A stretch of DNA of 64,000 bases, taken from Mariniphaga sp040772505 (GTDB lineage: Bacteria; Bacteroidota; Bacteroidia; Bacteroidales; Prolixibacteraceae). Every line of letters begins with the position of its first letter. The first letter of the stretch is position 1. Position numbers and translations under genes: made by a program. Of this stretch, positions 26,425 to 36,155 are shown piece after piece. Location: positions 50,281 to 114,280 of the forward strand of contig JAXGYA010000011.1 of NCBI GenBank assembly GCA_040772505.1. The letters are read 5' to 3'. The notes under the pieces are model-generated. The model was not told the DNA's origin and ran no database searches. It was given only the letters and a program-made list of their open reading frames with translations.

Positions 26425-26844
26425 ATGTCTTTAGTAGCCCGGCTCCATCTTGACCAACATCCTTTAAGTCAAAGAGGGATTCGCGTTTTATCCTATAATT
26501 TTGGTTTTTCACAGGAGATTGACAGTAATGGACTGCCCGGTTCAAGGGTACGCGCCGGACTCATCAACCTTACGGTCTATGGAAAAAGCGACCCCGACCT
26601 TGTCAACTGGATGTTGGGCAGGATGATGACTAAGAACGGGAAAATTGTTTTCACCGGAATCAGTGATTCCGGGATTCCTCAGGAGACCAACTCGTTAGCT
26701 TTTGAAAACGGAATTCTTGTTTCTTATGGTGAGTCGTTTAATGATCAATCAGATATGGTAATTTCCCTGAGTATCTCATGCCAAAAAATCACATTGTCAA
26801 ATGCGAAATGGGAGACAAAATGGGATTTTGACAAAGGGGCTTAA
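26425..26844 (+). CDS. tssD: T6SS Hcp-family protein (TssD), copy 2
   Basis: A 139-residue second Hcp-like protein, clearly diverged from copy 1 but with the same plan: HPLSQRGIRVLSYNFGFSQEIDSNG is the equivalent of the copy 1 start, then SRVRAGLINLTVYGKSDPDLVNWMLGRMM, and a terminal ISCQKITLSNAKWETKWDF. T6SS-iii loci commonly hold several Hcp paralogues. The one next to vgrG may be an adaptor ring or a cargo carrier rather than the main tube. That role is inference from position and divergence. It lies 18 bases before vgrG. Confidence 0.85.
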   Translation: MSLVARLHLDQHPLSQRGIRVLSYNFGFSQEIDSNGLPGSRVRAGLINLTVYGKSDPDLVNWMLGRMMTKNGKIVFTGISDSGIPQETNSLAFENGILVSYGESFNDQSDMVISLSISCQKITLSNAKWETKWDFDKGA

Positions 26845-26862
26845 ACTCTAAATCTTTAATAA

Positions 26863-28674
26863 ATGGCTTTACTTTCAAGTATTGAAATTATAATCAACAA
26901 CAATCCATTTAGAAATTTTCAAAAAGTAGTGATCAGTCAAAACCTTTATGGAACTGATCGTTTTGAAATTACCTGCCGCTATGATGCTTTGGAAGACCTG
27001 GATGGTTTTTTGATTGAGAACTCTAAAGACTTCTTAGGGTATCCTATAGTCATACAGACAAGATTTTTAAAAGGTGAAGGGGAATCGGACGGAATAAGTT
27101 TCCTGGGCTATGTTACCGAAATAGAAAGCTCACGAAGCGCAATGGCAGATAGCGATCTGGTAATAATTTCAGGAGGAAGCAAGGAGATTATTTTAAACCG
27201 AAAACCACACAACAGGGCATTTCCCGATAAAACACTTGATGAAATTCTAAAGGAAATTTTAGCAGATTATGAGTTAAGACCAAAAGTGAAGGCAAGAAAC
27301 CAGCAGCGGTTCCCCTACATTGTGCAATTTGAAGAGAGCGATCTGGCATTTATACGGCGCCTTTCCATCCGTTACGGAGAATGGTTCTTTTTTAATGGCA
27401 GCGAATTAATTTTCGGCGAAATCCCCGAAGAAGAAAAAACACTCACTATAGGGCAAAATCTGGATAATTTCAGATACGGGTTACGGGTAGCTCCGGTAAA
27501 ATTCAATCTGACAACCCTCGAACCACTGAGTGTTTCGGTTCAAAGATACCATTCAGGCAACAGCTCAATAGAATCAAACCTGAACACATACGGAAAACAT
27601 GCACTGAACATGTCAAAAGTGGTTTATCCCCTGGAAGGTGAAGATTATTTTGAGCATTTAAATCTGAATGAAGATGATTATCAATCCGGGTTGAATTCTG
27701 TTGGCGAGCTTCAGGAATCTGCCGATGCTGTAAATCTTGCACATGTTTCGGGAGACTCTACAAACGGCACGCTCTCAGCCGGAAACTATACAACAATTGA
27801 TTGTCTGAAAAAAGATGGCGACTCAAAAATGAGTTATGGAAAATACCTGCTCACTTCAGTACGTCATTATTTTGACAACACTCTTGCCTATAAAAATAAC
27901 TTCACTGCCATTCCGGCAGAAACAGCTATCCCAGAAAACACCAACCCCTATTTTGTTCGCAGATCATCAAATCAATTGGGGTTGGTTGCCGACAACAAAG
28001 ACCCCGAGAACTTAGGCAGAATCAAAATAAGCTTTTTCTGGATGGAAGATAAATTTACAACTCCCTGGGTAAGGGTTGTAACCCCCTATTCCAATGTAAA
28101 AAGCGGATTTTATTTTATACCTGCTAAAGATTCAAGAATACTGGTTGGGTTTGAAGATGGCGACGTTGAGAAACCATATTGTCTGGGTGCATTATTCGAC
28201 AAAAATGTTTATCCTGATCCCGATTGGAGCGGCAATTACGATGAAGGAAATGCTAAAATTCATGCTATCCGAACCAGTAAAGGTCAGACCATTGAACTGC
28301 ATGACGAAAATGGAGCTGAAAAAATCAGAATATATGATACATCCGGGAACAATGAGCTGGAACTGAATAGTGCCGACAAAACAATTAATATCAGAACAAA
28401 CGGAGACATGAGCATCAGCGCCGGCGGCACATTAAAAATCAGCGCAAGCAATATTGAAATTAAAGCCTCCGGCAACATCGACATGAGTGCTGATAATAAG
28501 CTGGGACAGAATGCATTGGATATTAACAGCACAGCTACTGCAAATATGAAACTAAATGCAAACAATATTAAAGCCAGTGCTGATGTGTTATTTGAGGCTA
28601 AAGGAGGCGCTACTGCTGAGGTATCTTCCTCTGGCCAAACTACAGTTAAAGGAACAATTGTAAAGATAAATTAA
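26863..28674 (+). CDS. vgrG: T6SS spike protein VgrG (TssI)
   Basis: A 603-residue protein. The gp27-like base covers about residues 1-350 (IEIIINNNPFRNFQKVVISQ, YIVQFEESDLAFIRRLSIRYGEWFFF). A gp5-type OB domain at about 366-450 has LGLVADNKDPENLGRIKISF and DSRILVGFEDGDVEKPYCLG, the latter a signature of the family. The C-terminal beta-helix needle has repeats such as NIRTNGDMSISAGGTLKISA. The protein stops at the needle with no C-terminal effector extension. It trimerises on the Hcp tube and is tipped by the PAAR protein encoded 7 bases downstream. Confidence 0.92.
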   Translation: MALLSSIEIIINNNPFRNFQKVVISQNLYGTDRFEITCRYDALEDLDGFLIENSKDFLGYPIVIQTRFLKGEGESDGISFLGYVTEIESSRSAMADSDLVIISGGSKEIILNRKPHNRAFPDKTLDEILKEILADYELRPKVKARNQQRFPYIVQFEESDLAFIRRLSIRYGEWFFFNGSELIFGEIPEEEKTLTIGQNLDNFRYGLRVAPVKFNLTTLEPLSVSVQRYHSGNSSIESNLNTYGKHALNMSKVVYPLEGEDYFEHLNLNEDDYQSGLNSVGELQESADAVNLAHVSGDSTNGTLSAGNYTTIDCLKKDGDSKMSYGKYLLTSVRHYFDNTLAYKNNFTAIPAETAIPENTNPYFVRRSSNQLGLVADNKDPENLGRIKISFFWMEDKFTTPWVRVVTPYSNVKSGFYFIPAKDSRILVGFEDGDVEKPYCLGALFDKNVYPDPDWSGNYDEGNAKIHAIRTSKGQTIELHDENGAEKIRIYDTSGNNELELNSADKTINIRTNGDMSISAGGTLKISASNIEIKASGNIDMSADNKLGQNALDINSTATANMKLNANNIKASADVLFEAKGGATAEVSSSGQTTVKGTIVKIN

Positions 28675-28681
28675 TTCTAAA

Positions 28682-28972
28682 ATGTCATTAGCAGCAAGAA
28701 TTGGAGATATGCACATGTGCCCAATGTCTGACGGGCCAAAACCTCATGTAGGGGGACCAATTTTGCCCCCTGGATGCCCGACAGTACTAATCGGTGGAAT
28801 GCCGGCTGCCCGTGTGGGCGACCTGGCTGCATGTGCGGGTCCGCCCGACACTATTGCCATGGGCTCAGCAACCGTAATGATTGGCGGAATGCCGGCTGCC
28901 AGACAGGGAGATATGACGGCACACGGCGGAACTATCACAATTGGCTGCCCGACAGTGTTAATCGGGGGTTAA
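28682..28972 (+). CDS. PAAR-domain spike tip protein
   Basis: A 96-residue single-domain PAAR protein. PAAR motifs are visible as repeated MPAARVGDL and MPAARQGDMTAH, with conserved His residues (DMHMCPM, PHVGG, TAHGG) and Cys that bind the tip zinc ion. It has no toxin extension. It caps the VgrG trimer. The next 207 bases hold no convincing gene, so the usual position for a cargo effector directly after PAAR is empty here. Confidence 0.92.
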   Translation: MSLAARIGDMHMCPMSDGPKPHVGGPILPPGCPTVLIGGMPAARVGDLAACAGPPDTIAMGSATVMIGGMPAARQGDMTAHGGTITIGCPTVLIGG

Positions 28973-29179
28973 ACATTTATCTGTGCAGGTAATAATAATT
29001 AACAAATTTTATGAGTTACACGGATTCTCAAAATGGTGGAGCAGAGATGAAAAAACGAGTTACTTACTTTTAAACGAAGTACGAATGAATATGACTGTAA
29101 ATATGTTCTTTACAAAGAAAAAATTTAGTTTGAGAAATCATATAATCTTTTCTATTTTTGATGTTTAAAACTATATCAA

Positions 29180-30058
29180 ATGGAGGGCACTGGTTTAGCA
29201 TTAAAGATAGGAAGTCTTGTATTCGGTCTGGGTACTTTTCTGGTATTATACAAGCAGGTAAAGCAACTGAAAAAATATGGTGTTGTCAGTTTATTTTACA
29301 TTTTACTTATTTCAGTTCTTTTATCGGCATCAACACTTTTTCTCTATTTATGGCCGGAAAAAGGTGAGTTCACAAAGCTCATAATTGCCCAGCTATTTAT
29401 TGCAGCAATCGGCATTTTACATGTGCTTTTGGCACCAAAGCTGTTGCCATGGTATTCTGTAGAAGCTGCAAGTATCCGGTTTGCATTCATTTTGTCCATC
29501 CTGCTGTTCACATTCTTTTTTTCCAATCTCTCTTTTACTTTTCTTGTCAGCTCGAAGGTGGTATCGGTGTGGCATCTTTCTTCGCTATGGTTTCTCGTTC
29601 CTGTGCTGCTTAATCTGACAATCGTCAAACTGCTTGAAGTGCCGCCAAAACTGTACAAAAAATGGCAGTATCCGGTGGGGGTTAAAGTAGAAGACCCAAC
29701 AGACAGGGAGATGGAAAACCCAGTTGTAATAAGTTTTATTTTCAAAAAGAATCCCGATTCAGACGGGGAGACCACTTTCAGAGCAAAAGCACCCCAGGAG
29801 ATGAAGTTGGGAAGGCTTTTCTATTTTTTCATCAATGACTACAACAGCAGACATCCGGAAGGTCCGGTTTCATTTGTTGACGCAAACAACATACCCCACC
29901 AGTGGACTTTTTTTAAACTGAAAAATAAATTACTCAATATCAAAACCCCTCTCGATCCGGATGAAACAATAATTAATTGCCGCATTAAAGAGAACGATAT
30001 ACTTATTTGTACAAGAGATGATGTTAATGAAAATTTGAACGACCATGAAAGCGCTTAA
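29180..30058 (+). CDS. tssN: T6SS-iii membrane protein TssN
   Basis: A 292-residue protein with about five membrane helices in the N-terminal 160 residues (LALKIGSLVFGLGTFLVLY, VVSLFYILLISVLLSASTLF, LIIAQLFIAAIGILHVLLA, FAFILSILLFTFFFSNLSF, LSSLWFLVPVLLNLTIVKL). A cytoplasmic C-terminal domain follows (NPVVISFIFKKN, FFKLKNKLLNIKTPLDPDETI). This matches the Bacteroidota-specific TssN family, which with TssO and others is believed to replace the TssJLM membrane complex. Its end overlaps the next start by 14 bases. Confidence 0.8.
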   Translation: MEGTGLALKIGSLVFGLGTFLVLYKQVKQLKKYGVVSLFYILLISVLLSASTLFLYLWPEKGEFTKLIIAQLFIAAIGILHVLLAPKLLPWYSVEAASIRFAFILSILLFTFFFSNLSFTFLVSSKVVSVWHLSSLWFLVPVLLNLTIVKLLEVPPKLYKKWQYPVGVKVEDPTDREMENPVVISFIFKKNPDSDGETTFRAKAPQEMKLGRLFYFFINDYNSRHPEGPVSFVDANNIPHQWTFFKLKNKLLNIKTPLDPDETIINCRIKENDILICTRDDVNENLNDHESA

Positions 30059-30686
30059 CAAGAAAGAGAGAAATAGAGCATTTTTCAAAGTTACAGGATT
30101 ATTTCTGCTTAGCTTTGTGATTGCCATTATACTTGGTTTTTCAACCATGAATATTGGAAAACTGTCAGAACAGAGGACCAACACGGAACTGGACAGACTA
30201 AAAAACCACTTAAAATTTCAGGAAAATGTTTTTGCACCCAATGTTGGCGAGACTGCTGCCATGCTTGCCAAAGTGCCAACAGCAAAGGAGACCGGAGAAA
30301 ATCTTGAAGTTCTGAACCAGGATATTGCTTCCATTTTAAGCAACACCAAAAATCAGGTTGCTGAAGATGACACCTGGGAAACAAAAATGTATAAAGATGT
30401 CATTGAAGCTCTTTCGAGTCTTCAAATGGCATACAATAATCAGTTGAAGCTCAAGGATCAGGTGGGCAGTTCGGGCGAATTGGACCAGAAACTTCAGGCT
30501 TGCATTACTGAAAGAGACCGGCTCCAGACCCAGCTTACACTATTGCAGGCAGGCGGCGGAGGTGGCGGCGGCGCCGATGTAGCACAGCTGGAAAAAGAAC
30601 TGCAAAAAGTAAAACAGCAGCTGAACACCTGCAATATTGAGAACAGAGCACTAAAGCAGGAGATTGAAAAGGTCAGAAACCGCTAA
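30045..30686 (+). CDS. tssO: T6SS-iii transmembrane protein TssO
   Basis: A 213-residue protein with one membrane helix near the N-terminus (FFKVTGLFLLSFVIAIILGF) and a long, mostly helical remainder. It has a Gly-rich hinge (AGGGGGGGADVAQ, near residue 175) before a C-terminal coiled coil (KELQKVKQQLNTCNIENRALK). Size, topology and coupling to tssN fit TssO of T6SS-iii. Most of the protein is probably periplasmic. It ends 18 bases from the stop of the convergent PKD gene, and no separate terminator is visible. Confidence 0.75.
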   Translation: MKALNKKERNRAFFKVTGLFLLSFVIAIILGFSTMNIGKLSEQRTNTELDRLKNHLKFQENVFAPNVGETAAMLAKVPTAKETGENLEVLNQDIASILSNTKNQVAEDDTWETKMYKDVIEALSSLQMAYNNQLKLKDQVGSSGELDQKLQACITERDRLQTQLTLLQAGGGGGGGADVAQLEKELQKVKQQLNTCNIENRALKQEIEKVRNR

Positions 30687-30704
30687 TCAGAAAGAATCCG
30701 GCGC

Positions 30705-33700
30705 TTATTGAATTATTTTTCCCCACGCATCTGTTTTGATGATAAATGGCTCCTTTTTGCCGCTTTTTATCTGTGTGCCGGCTACTAAAATCCCTCCGTC
30801 TTCTGTTTGCACCAAGTCCATAACAAACTGGTCGCCGGGCAAAGTCAGGGTTTCATAACGAAACATATCTTTCCCGGTACGGTCAATCCAGCAGAGCGAA
30901 ATATCATAGTCCACTCCATTGAAACAATGACTTGCAACAACATATTCATTATCGGTTTTAATCATAGTGGGTTTAAATCTGAAAAGATCTTCTTCTTTTA
31001 TGACACATGGCAGAATATGCTCACAATCTGTTGCCTCTCCGTTGCCTTTTACCAGTGCAAAACTGATTTCATACATTCCGTTACGCTGCAAGTCCTCTGC
31101 CCTCAGCAGGGCAAACCCATCCTGAAACGACTCCATGATGCTGCAGCCGAACATATTCACGGCAGAAGTGATCAACTGCATATCCCCCACTCCTTTCCGG
31201 TCTATTTTTGCGAATAACATACTCATCCTGGACTGTTCCTTTTCCTGCCAGTAGCCCGTCAGAGCAAAACCGCCGTTTCGCATGGGCACAAAATCGGTTA
31301 CCGTTTTCAGTCCGATAAATTTGAATGTACGGTCTGTAACCGGAATAATCCTGCCCGACAAATCTGTTTTTTGAAAAAGCAAATCAACAGGATAACGATC
31401 ATCTAAAATGTTTGCAATTACTCCTGCTTCTCCGGCAACGCTCACTGCAATTTCGGGATAAAAGTAATCGGTTTTGAATTTTTTATCGACAGGAAAAACT
31501 ATCGGACTCTCATTTTTGAGCTTCGTATCAATTATCATTACAAATAATTTCCCGGAAAGGTCAATTCCGGAAACCATAAATTTTTCTCCGGGCAGTGGTA
31601 TCACTCCCGAAATCAGTTCGTCAAATTCCTTCTCCTGTGTAACATTCCCGCTGTTGTTAATTTTTACCAACAACGACTTGTTGTTCGATTTTTTCATCAC
31701 TGCCAGATATTCATTTTTAGGAAGATTTAAAAGCGAAACAACTGATTCTGTGTTTTTTCCAAAGTTGTCTTTCACAAAGACTGAAACATTGCTTTTCAAA
31801 ACTACTTCCTTGGAAACCTGACGGGAATCGCCTGTTTTTGAATTAACAGCATTAAGTGTAACGGTGTATTTGCCGGGCGACAGATAAGTGTGGGAAGGCG
31901 ACGCTGCATTTGATTCATTAACATCAGCTGAAAAATCTCCAAAATTCCATTTAAACTCATCAGCATTTTCAGAAGAGTTTGAAAAAACAACTTTGCCTTC
32001 GATGTTGTTATCAAAAGAAAAATCAAATGCTGCAACGGGCTCAGCAACAGGTTTAGCAACAGGCTCGGGTGCCTGCTTCCCGGAAACCTGAACAAAATCA
32101 ACAAATTCAGCAGTGTGACCGGTTGTGTTATTTTTCACTGAAAGCTTAACCTGATATTTTCCCTCCTTTGAATAGATATGAGTCGGGTTTTTTAACTCTG
32201 AACTGTTTTCTGATGAGTTTTTATCCCCAAAATCCCATAGATAGGAGTCGGCATTTACTGAGTAATTCGTAAAATTCACCACCGCAGGCGCAGAGTAATT
32301 GTCTCTTTCCGTAGAGAAACGCGCTTCAGTAACCGCAGCAGAAACGGACGATTCCGGTGAGGTAACAACCACCCAGTCAGAATACTTACTATCCCTTGAG
32401 AATCCAGGGCTTGAAGCAGTTAACACAACCTCATACCGTCCGGCTTTCTTATAGGTGTGAACCGGATCCTTTTTCTTTGAAGTGTTATCGCTGCCCGATT
32501 CAGGATCGCCAAAATCCCATAAAAAATCGTAGGCATTCAGCGAATTGTTTATGAAAATGACAGATACGGGTCCAATAGCATTGTTATTTTGAATTGTAAA
32601 CCGGGCTTCCGGTGGCTGGGGAAGTTCTTCGATCTTTATTGTCTCTGAAAAAGTTTTGGCCTTTTTGATCCCCTGCGCCCAAACAGAAAGCTGAACTTTG
32701 TAGTTTCCCGGTTTTTCAAAAAGATGAACCGGATTTTCTTCTACAGAGCTGTTTTTTGCACCTGATGAAGGATCACCAAAATTCCACTCAAAGCGATTTG
32801 CAGATGTTGATGTATTTTTAAAAGTTACTATTGAAGGCGCTGTGTCTGATGATTTGGTATAGATAAATGATGCACTTGCCTCTTGTTTGCTTTCTACCAC
32901 AACTTCCTTGGTAATTTCATCGATCAAACCACTCTGGCTGTTTTTTACAACAAGTTTAACCCGGTATGTGCCCGGAGCTTTGTACGTTACCGATTCACTC
33001 TCTTTATCCGAGCTGTTTTTCTTCTTTAGAGACGGATCACCAAAATCCCACTGATATTTATCGGCATTGACAGAAGTGCTTTTCAACTTCACCCTGGCGG
33101 GTGCAACCTGATTATTACCTTCAATTTCAAATTCTGCCACTACCGGATCATATTCCTTTACCTGAATACTCTGATAATAAACATTTTCAAGCCTGGTTTG
33201 TGAATTTCGCGCAATTAATGAAATGGTATAAACACCTCCCTTTTGATAAACATGTTTTGGCTCTTTTTCAAAGGAGAGATTTGCCGCACTTGATGACGGG
33301 TCGCCAAAATTCCATTGATATTCATTGGTGTAAACAGACTTATTGATGAATGTTACCTCACAAGGAGCATATCCGTTGTTACTGATGGAAGCAATTTCAA
33401 AAATAGCCTGGGGCTCATTTTCTTTGTAAGCAAAAACCTCTACCTTGACATCCGAAATATTTTCACTAAAGTCATCTTTAAAATACCAAACAATTGCCTT
33501 CTCGGTTCCCGGGCTTATACTATTTCCCAAATCACCATAGGCAGATGTTGTTTTCACCTGTGCCCCCTTATATGTGGCAAACAAAACCACTGTAAACAAG
33601 CCTGAACCATCGGGCGAAACAAGATCATAGGAAATCAGCAGTTTTTCACCATCTGAAACATTTGTAACAACACGCGATGCAAAATTTTCCTGCGCTGTTC

Positions 33701-33761
33701 CCCTGCAAACCATAAAAAATGAAATGAGGGCAAGGAGTGTTAATTTTATATTCTTTTTCAT
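30705..33761 (-). CDS. Six-PKD-domain/propeller-like exported protein of the T6SS locus
   Basis: A 1018-residue protein with a signal peptide (KLTLLALISFFMVCRGTAQ). A Bacteroidota N-terminal beta domain (ENFASRVVTNVSDGEKLLIS) is followed by six PKD domains from about residue 115 to 665, each with a variant of W(D/N)FGD. Four of these read FGDPS or FGDPES with a nearby HxYxxxGxYxVxL. A Pro/Ala/Val linker sits between PKD 5 and 6. The last ~340 residues read as propeller-like blades (GGFALTGYWQEKE, QDGFALLRAEDL, GGILVAGTQIKSG). There is no T9SS tail or lipobox. It starts 34 bases after tssF and is last in the tssG-K-E-F operon, so a structural role in the T6SS cell envelope is likely. I cannot match it to TssP or TssR. 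Confidence 0.75.
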   Translation of the reverse strand: MKKNIKLTLLALISFFMVCRGTAQENFASRVVTNVSDGEKLLISYDLVSPDGSGLFTVVLFATYKGAQVKTTSAYGDLGNSISPGTEKAIVWYFKDDFSENISDVKVEVFAYKENEPQAIFEIASISNNGYAPCEVTFINKSVYTNEYQWNFGDPSSSAANLSFEKEPKHVYQKGGVYTISLIARNSQTRLENVYYQSIQVKEYDPVVAEFEIEGNNQVAPARVKLKSTSVNADKYQWDFGDPSLKKKNSSDKESESVTYKAPGTYRVKLVVKNSQSGLIDEITKEVVVESKQEASASFIYTKSSDTAPSIVTFKNTSTSANRFEWNFGDPSSGAKNSSVEENPVHLFEKPGNYKVQLSVWAQGIKKAKTFSETIKIEELPQPPEARFTIQNNNAIGPVSVIFINNSLNAYDFLWDFGDPESGSDNTSKKKDPVHTYKKAGRYEVVLTASSPGFSRDSKYSDWVVVTSPESSVSAAVTEARFSTERDNYSAPAVVNFTNYSVNADSYLWDFGDKNSSENSSELKNPTHIYSKEGKYQVKLSVKNNTTGHTAEFVDFVQVSGKQAPEPVAKPVAEPVAAFDFSFDNNIEGKVVFSNSSENADEFKWNFGDFSADVNESNAASPSHTYLSPGKYTVTLNAVNSKTGDSRQVSKEVVLKSNVSVFVKDNFGKNTESVVSLLNLPKNEYLAVMKKSNNKSLLVKINNSGNVTQEKEFDELISGVIPLPGEKFMVSGIDLSGKLFVMIIDTKLKNESPIVFPVDKKFKTDYFYPEIAVSVAGEAGVIANILDDRYPVDLLFQKTDLSGRIIPVTDRTFKFIGLKTVTDFVPMRNGGFALTGYWQEKEQSRMSMLFAKIDRKGVGDMQLITSAVNMFGCSIMESFQDGFALLRAEDLQRNGMYEISFALVKGNGEATDCEHILPCVIKEEDLFRFKPTMIKTDNEYVVASHCFNGVDYDISLCWIDRTGKDMFRYETLTLPGDQFVMDLVQTEDGGILVAGTQIKSGKKEPFIIKTDAWGKIIQ

Positions 33762-33795
33762 GATTCACACTTATTAATTTTCAAAAAAACTATCG

Positions 33796-35640
33796 TTAAT
33801 CAATAAATACCCTGTAGGGAAGTAAATTAACCGATTCATTTTTCAGCCTGATTTTCAAAGTTTCGGTTTTATATTGCAGCTCCTCTTCAGAGATTTTTAC
33901 ATCACCTTTTAAATTCAGATGAATATCAAGCGTGCGGCTCAATCCTTTTCCGGGAACCGACTCTATGCGAACACCTTTTCTAACCTCAGCTTTTTCCAGT
34001 ACGCTTCCAAACAGTTCAAAGCAGAGTGCCTTTATATCTTCCGAAGTAACGACTCTTCCTTTAGAAAGCAGTGATCTTCTAAGCTTGCTGAGTTTGTCTT
34101 CATTCGACAATTTTTGCCTTCCGCCAATTGTTTGTGTAACAAGTGCAAGGCTTTTGTCATTCAAATCACTTCCCTTATATACATTGAGCTTTTCGCCCAC
34201 CCTGATATGGTTTGCCTGCTCGCCGGACAACGACCAGAATTCTACATTAACTTTATCATAAACAGATTCAGATTCCAAAACGAGATACGAGCTTAAATCA
34301 TTGGTTATTCCCGACATGTTGACCCGCTGCTGCAATCTGCTCAGAATTTGATCCAACTGTTTCAGTTCCATTGAAATAAGCTCTCCTCCCTTAATGGAAA
34401 AAGCAGCCGCTTCATCACGTACCAGATCAATAAGCCGCTCAATGGTTTGCCGCGCATCGTGGGAGTCAAATCTCGCTATTCCACCCTGCCTGATCTGATA
34501 TGATTTCTGCTCATTTCGGTTTCTCCCGGAAGTTCCGTGCGGCAGATAAAGCGAATTGGAGCTGTCTGTTACTCTTGAGATGTCAAAAAAATAGTCGTCG
34601 GTCAAAAGCGGAATAACATTCGTCCCTTTCACAACAGAATGGGTGCTTTCGTTCAGCTCTCTGTTAAATATCGGGAAACAGTTGATGGAAACCAACAATT
34701 CATTAATTTCTTCCGCTGTCAGCGGTTGAAACAATTCAGCCTCAATCCAGAGAATATTTTCATCAAAAATACCGGGGTACTTATCTTTCGAAAATCCGGA
34801 AAGCAGTTTTCCATGAACCTCATTCAGAGGAAAATTTTTCTTTTGATAATTTCTGTCAGCCAGCGTCACAAAGTTTTTTTCATAAAACTCATTGATGAAT
34901 CGGGCTGTATCAGAAGAGAGACTTTGACTATCATGCACCAGTTTTTCAAACTGCTGTTTTGACGATAAAAACCCTTCTCTGAAACTCACCTTTTGTCCGT
35001 TAATTTTCCATTTTGCCGATTGAATCGCATCAAAAAACCGGTCGTCGGCAGAAATATTCTTAAATGAGAAATAGATAGAGAGCCCATCGAACATATCAAC
35101 CAGCGGATCGAACCTGACACCCAAAACAAGTTTTGACAGGGAGCCTTCCTCAAAACTACTTTTGACTGCAATGACATCTTTAAACCTACCGTTTATCTCA
35201 TACAAATCTTTCCCGAAAAGCAGGTATTTCATCTCGCCATTAAAGATTGTGAAAGTTCCGGTTGGTGTAAACCATATATTCTTTCGTTCAGTCTGCTCGC
35301 CCCTGCCCTCATCTTTCACAATATTTTTTGTGAAATAAAAACGGTAAAATTCGTTAATTGAGCTTCTTGGCCGGAAAGATATTGCATTGGCAATGGCATG
35401 TGCAGGGAAATGGGTAAACATATTTTTACTAAAAAGCACATCCAGCAGCTTTTCTATAATTCTTGCATCGGAGTTGTAAATTTCTCGCGAAACATTGCGA
35501 ATTTCTTCGGCAAGTGCGCCAAAAATCAGGTTCAGCACAGGATCGAATGAGTTAATATCCTGAACATCAGAATAGCCCCAAATTCTTGAAGCGTTCCTAA
35601 TCATTCTTCTTTTTATGGAGTCAATGGAGTCGATAGCCAT
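33796..35640 (-). CDS. tssF: T6SS baseplate protein TssF
   Basis: A 614-residue VasA/ImpG-type baseplate wedge protein. The N-terminal helix region (DPVLNLIFGALAEEIRNVSREIYNSD), FPAHAIANAISFRPRSS (equivalent of the P-S-x-x-I/V segment) and a central region with FPIFNRELNE are family features. It forms wedges with TssG and TssE around the VgrG hub and contacts TssK. It is encoded between tssE and the PKD gene in the - strand operon; the gap to tssE is 58 bases. Confidence 0.85.
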   Translation of the reverse strand: MAIDSIDSIKRRMIRNASRIWGYSDVQDINSFDPVLNLIFGALAEEIRNVSREIYNSDARIIEKLLDVLFSKNMFTHFPAHAIANAISFRPRSSINEFYRFYFTKNIVKDEGRGEQTERKNIWFTPTGTFTIFNGEMKYLLFGKDLYEINGRFKDVIAVKSSFEEGSLSKLVLGVRFDPLVDMFDGLSIYFSFKNISADDRFFDAIQSAKWKINGQKVSFREGFLSSKQQFEKLVHDSQSLSSDTARFINEFYEKNFVTLADRNYQKKNFPLNEVHGKLLSGFSKDKYPGIFDENILWIEAELFQPLTAEEINELLVSINCFPIFNRELNESTHSVVKGTNVIPLLTDDYFFDISRVTDSSNSLYLPHGTSGRNRNEQKSYQIRQGGIARFDSHDARQTIERLIDLVRDEAAAFSIKGGELISMELKQLDQILSRLQQRVNMSGITNDLSSYLVLESESVYDKVNVEFWSLSGEQANHIRVGEKLNVYKGSDLNDKSLALVTQTIGGRQKLSNEDKLSKLRRSLLSKGRVVTSEDIKALCFELFGSVLEKAEVRKGVRIESVPGKGLSRTLDIHLNLKGDVKISEEELQYKTETLKIRLKNESVNLLPYRVFID

Positions 35641-35698
35641 GATTGCTCATTATTAATATTTTATTCCAAAATGAATCACACTGCTTATTATCAAGCTG

Positions 35699-36139
35699 TT
35701 AATAAGAAAACGGACCAATATAAAACACTTCATTGTGCTGAAAAAGTTCATTGGTTTTATCAATTACTCCTCTAATGTTCATCCTAATCTGCGTTTTAAC
35801 TCTTTTATCCCGGTAACGGGCGCTCAGTTCCACCTGGTCAATCTTCAGTTCAACATCCACATTAATCACCCTTTTTTCATTGTTATTAATGGATTGAATA
35901 ACAGATTTTCTCAATTTATCATTCAGAACATTCGTGTTGTAAATATTTTCAAAGTCATATTCTGAAATTTCTGTACCAAAAAGCGGATCGTGCCTCACTT
36001 CATTGTATGATGTAATGGTTATCAGATGAATCATGTTATGAATCGACTGTTTTAAATCGATTCGTTTTACATCTTTCTGCTGCATTATCGCACTGCTTGA
36101 AAAGGGTATTTCGAGGTAATCAGCCATTTGTTTTATCAA
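35699..36139 (-). CDS. tssE: T6SS baseplate protein TssE (gp25-like)
   Basis: A 146-residue protein with the gp25/lysozyme-like baseplate fold. SIHNMIHLITITSYNEVRHDPLFGTEISEYDF holds the conserved N-terminal helix and R-x-x-P-x-x-G block (given here with flanks), followed by KLRKSVIQSINNNEKRVINVDVEL and a final beta strand. It initiates sheath assembly on the baseplate. It lies 16 bases after the tssK stop. Confidence 0.87.
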   Translation of the reverse strand: MIKQMADYLEIPFSSSAIMQQKDVKRIDLKQSIHNMIHLITITSYNEVRHDPLFGTEISEYDFENIYNTNVLNDKLRKSVIQSINNNEKRVINVDVELKIDQVELSARYRDKRVKTQIRMNIRGVIDKTNELFQHNEVFYIGPFSY

Positions 36140-36155
36140 TTATTCGTATTTATAC

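Noticed and set aside
28983..29168. Small reading frame between PAAR and tssN as a T6SS effector or immunity protein
   Set aside because: 61 residues, AT-driven composition, no signal, domain or spacing that supports translation.
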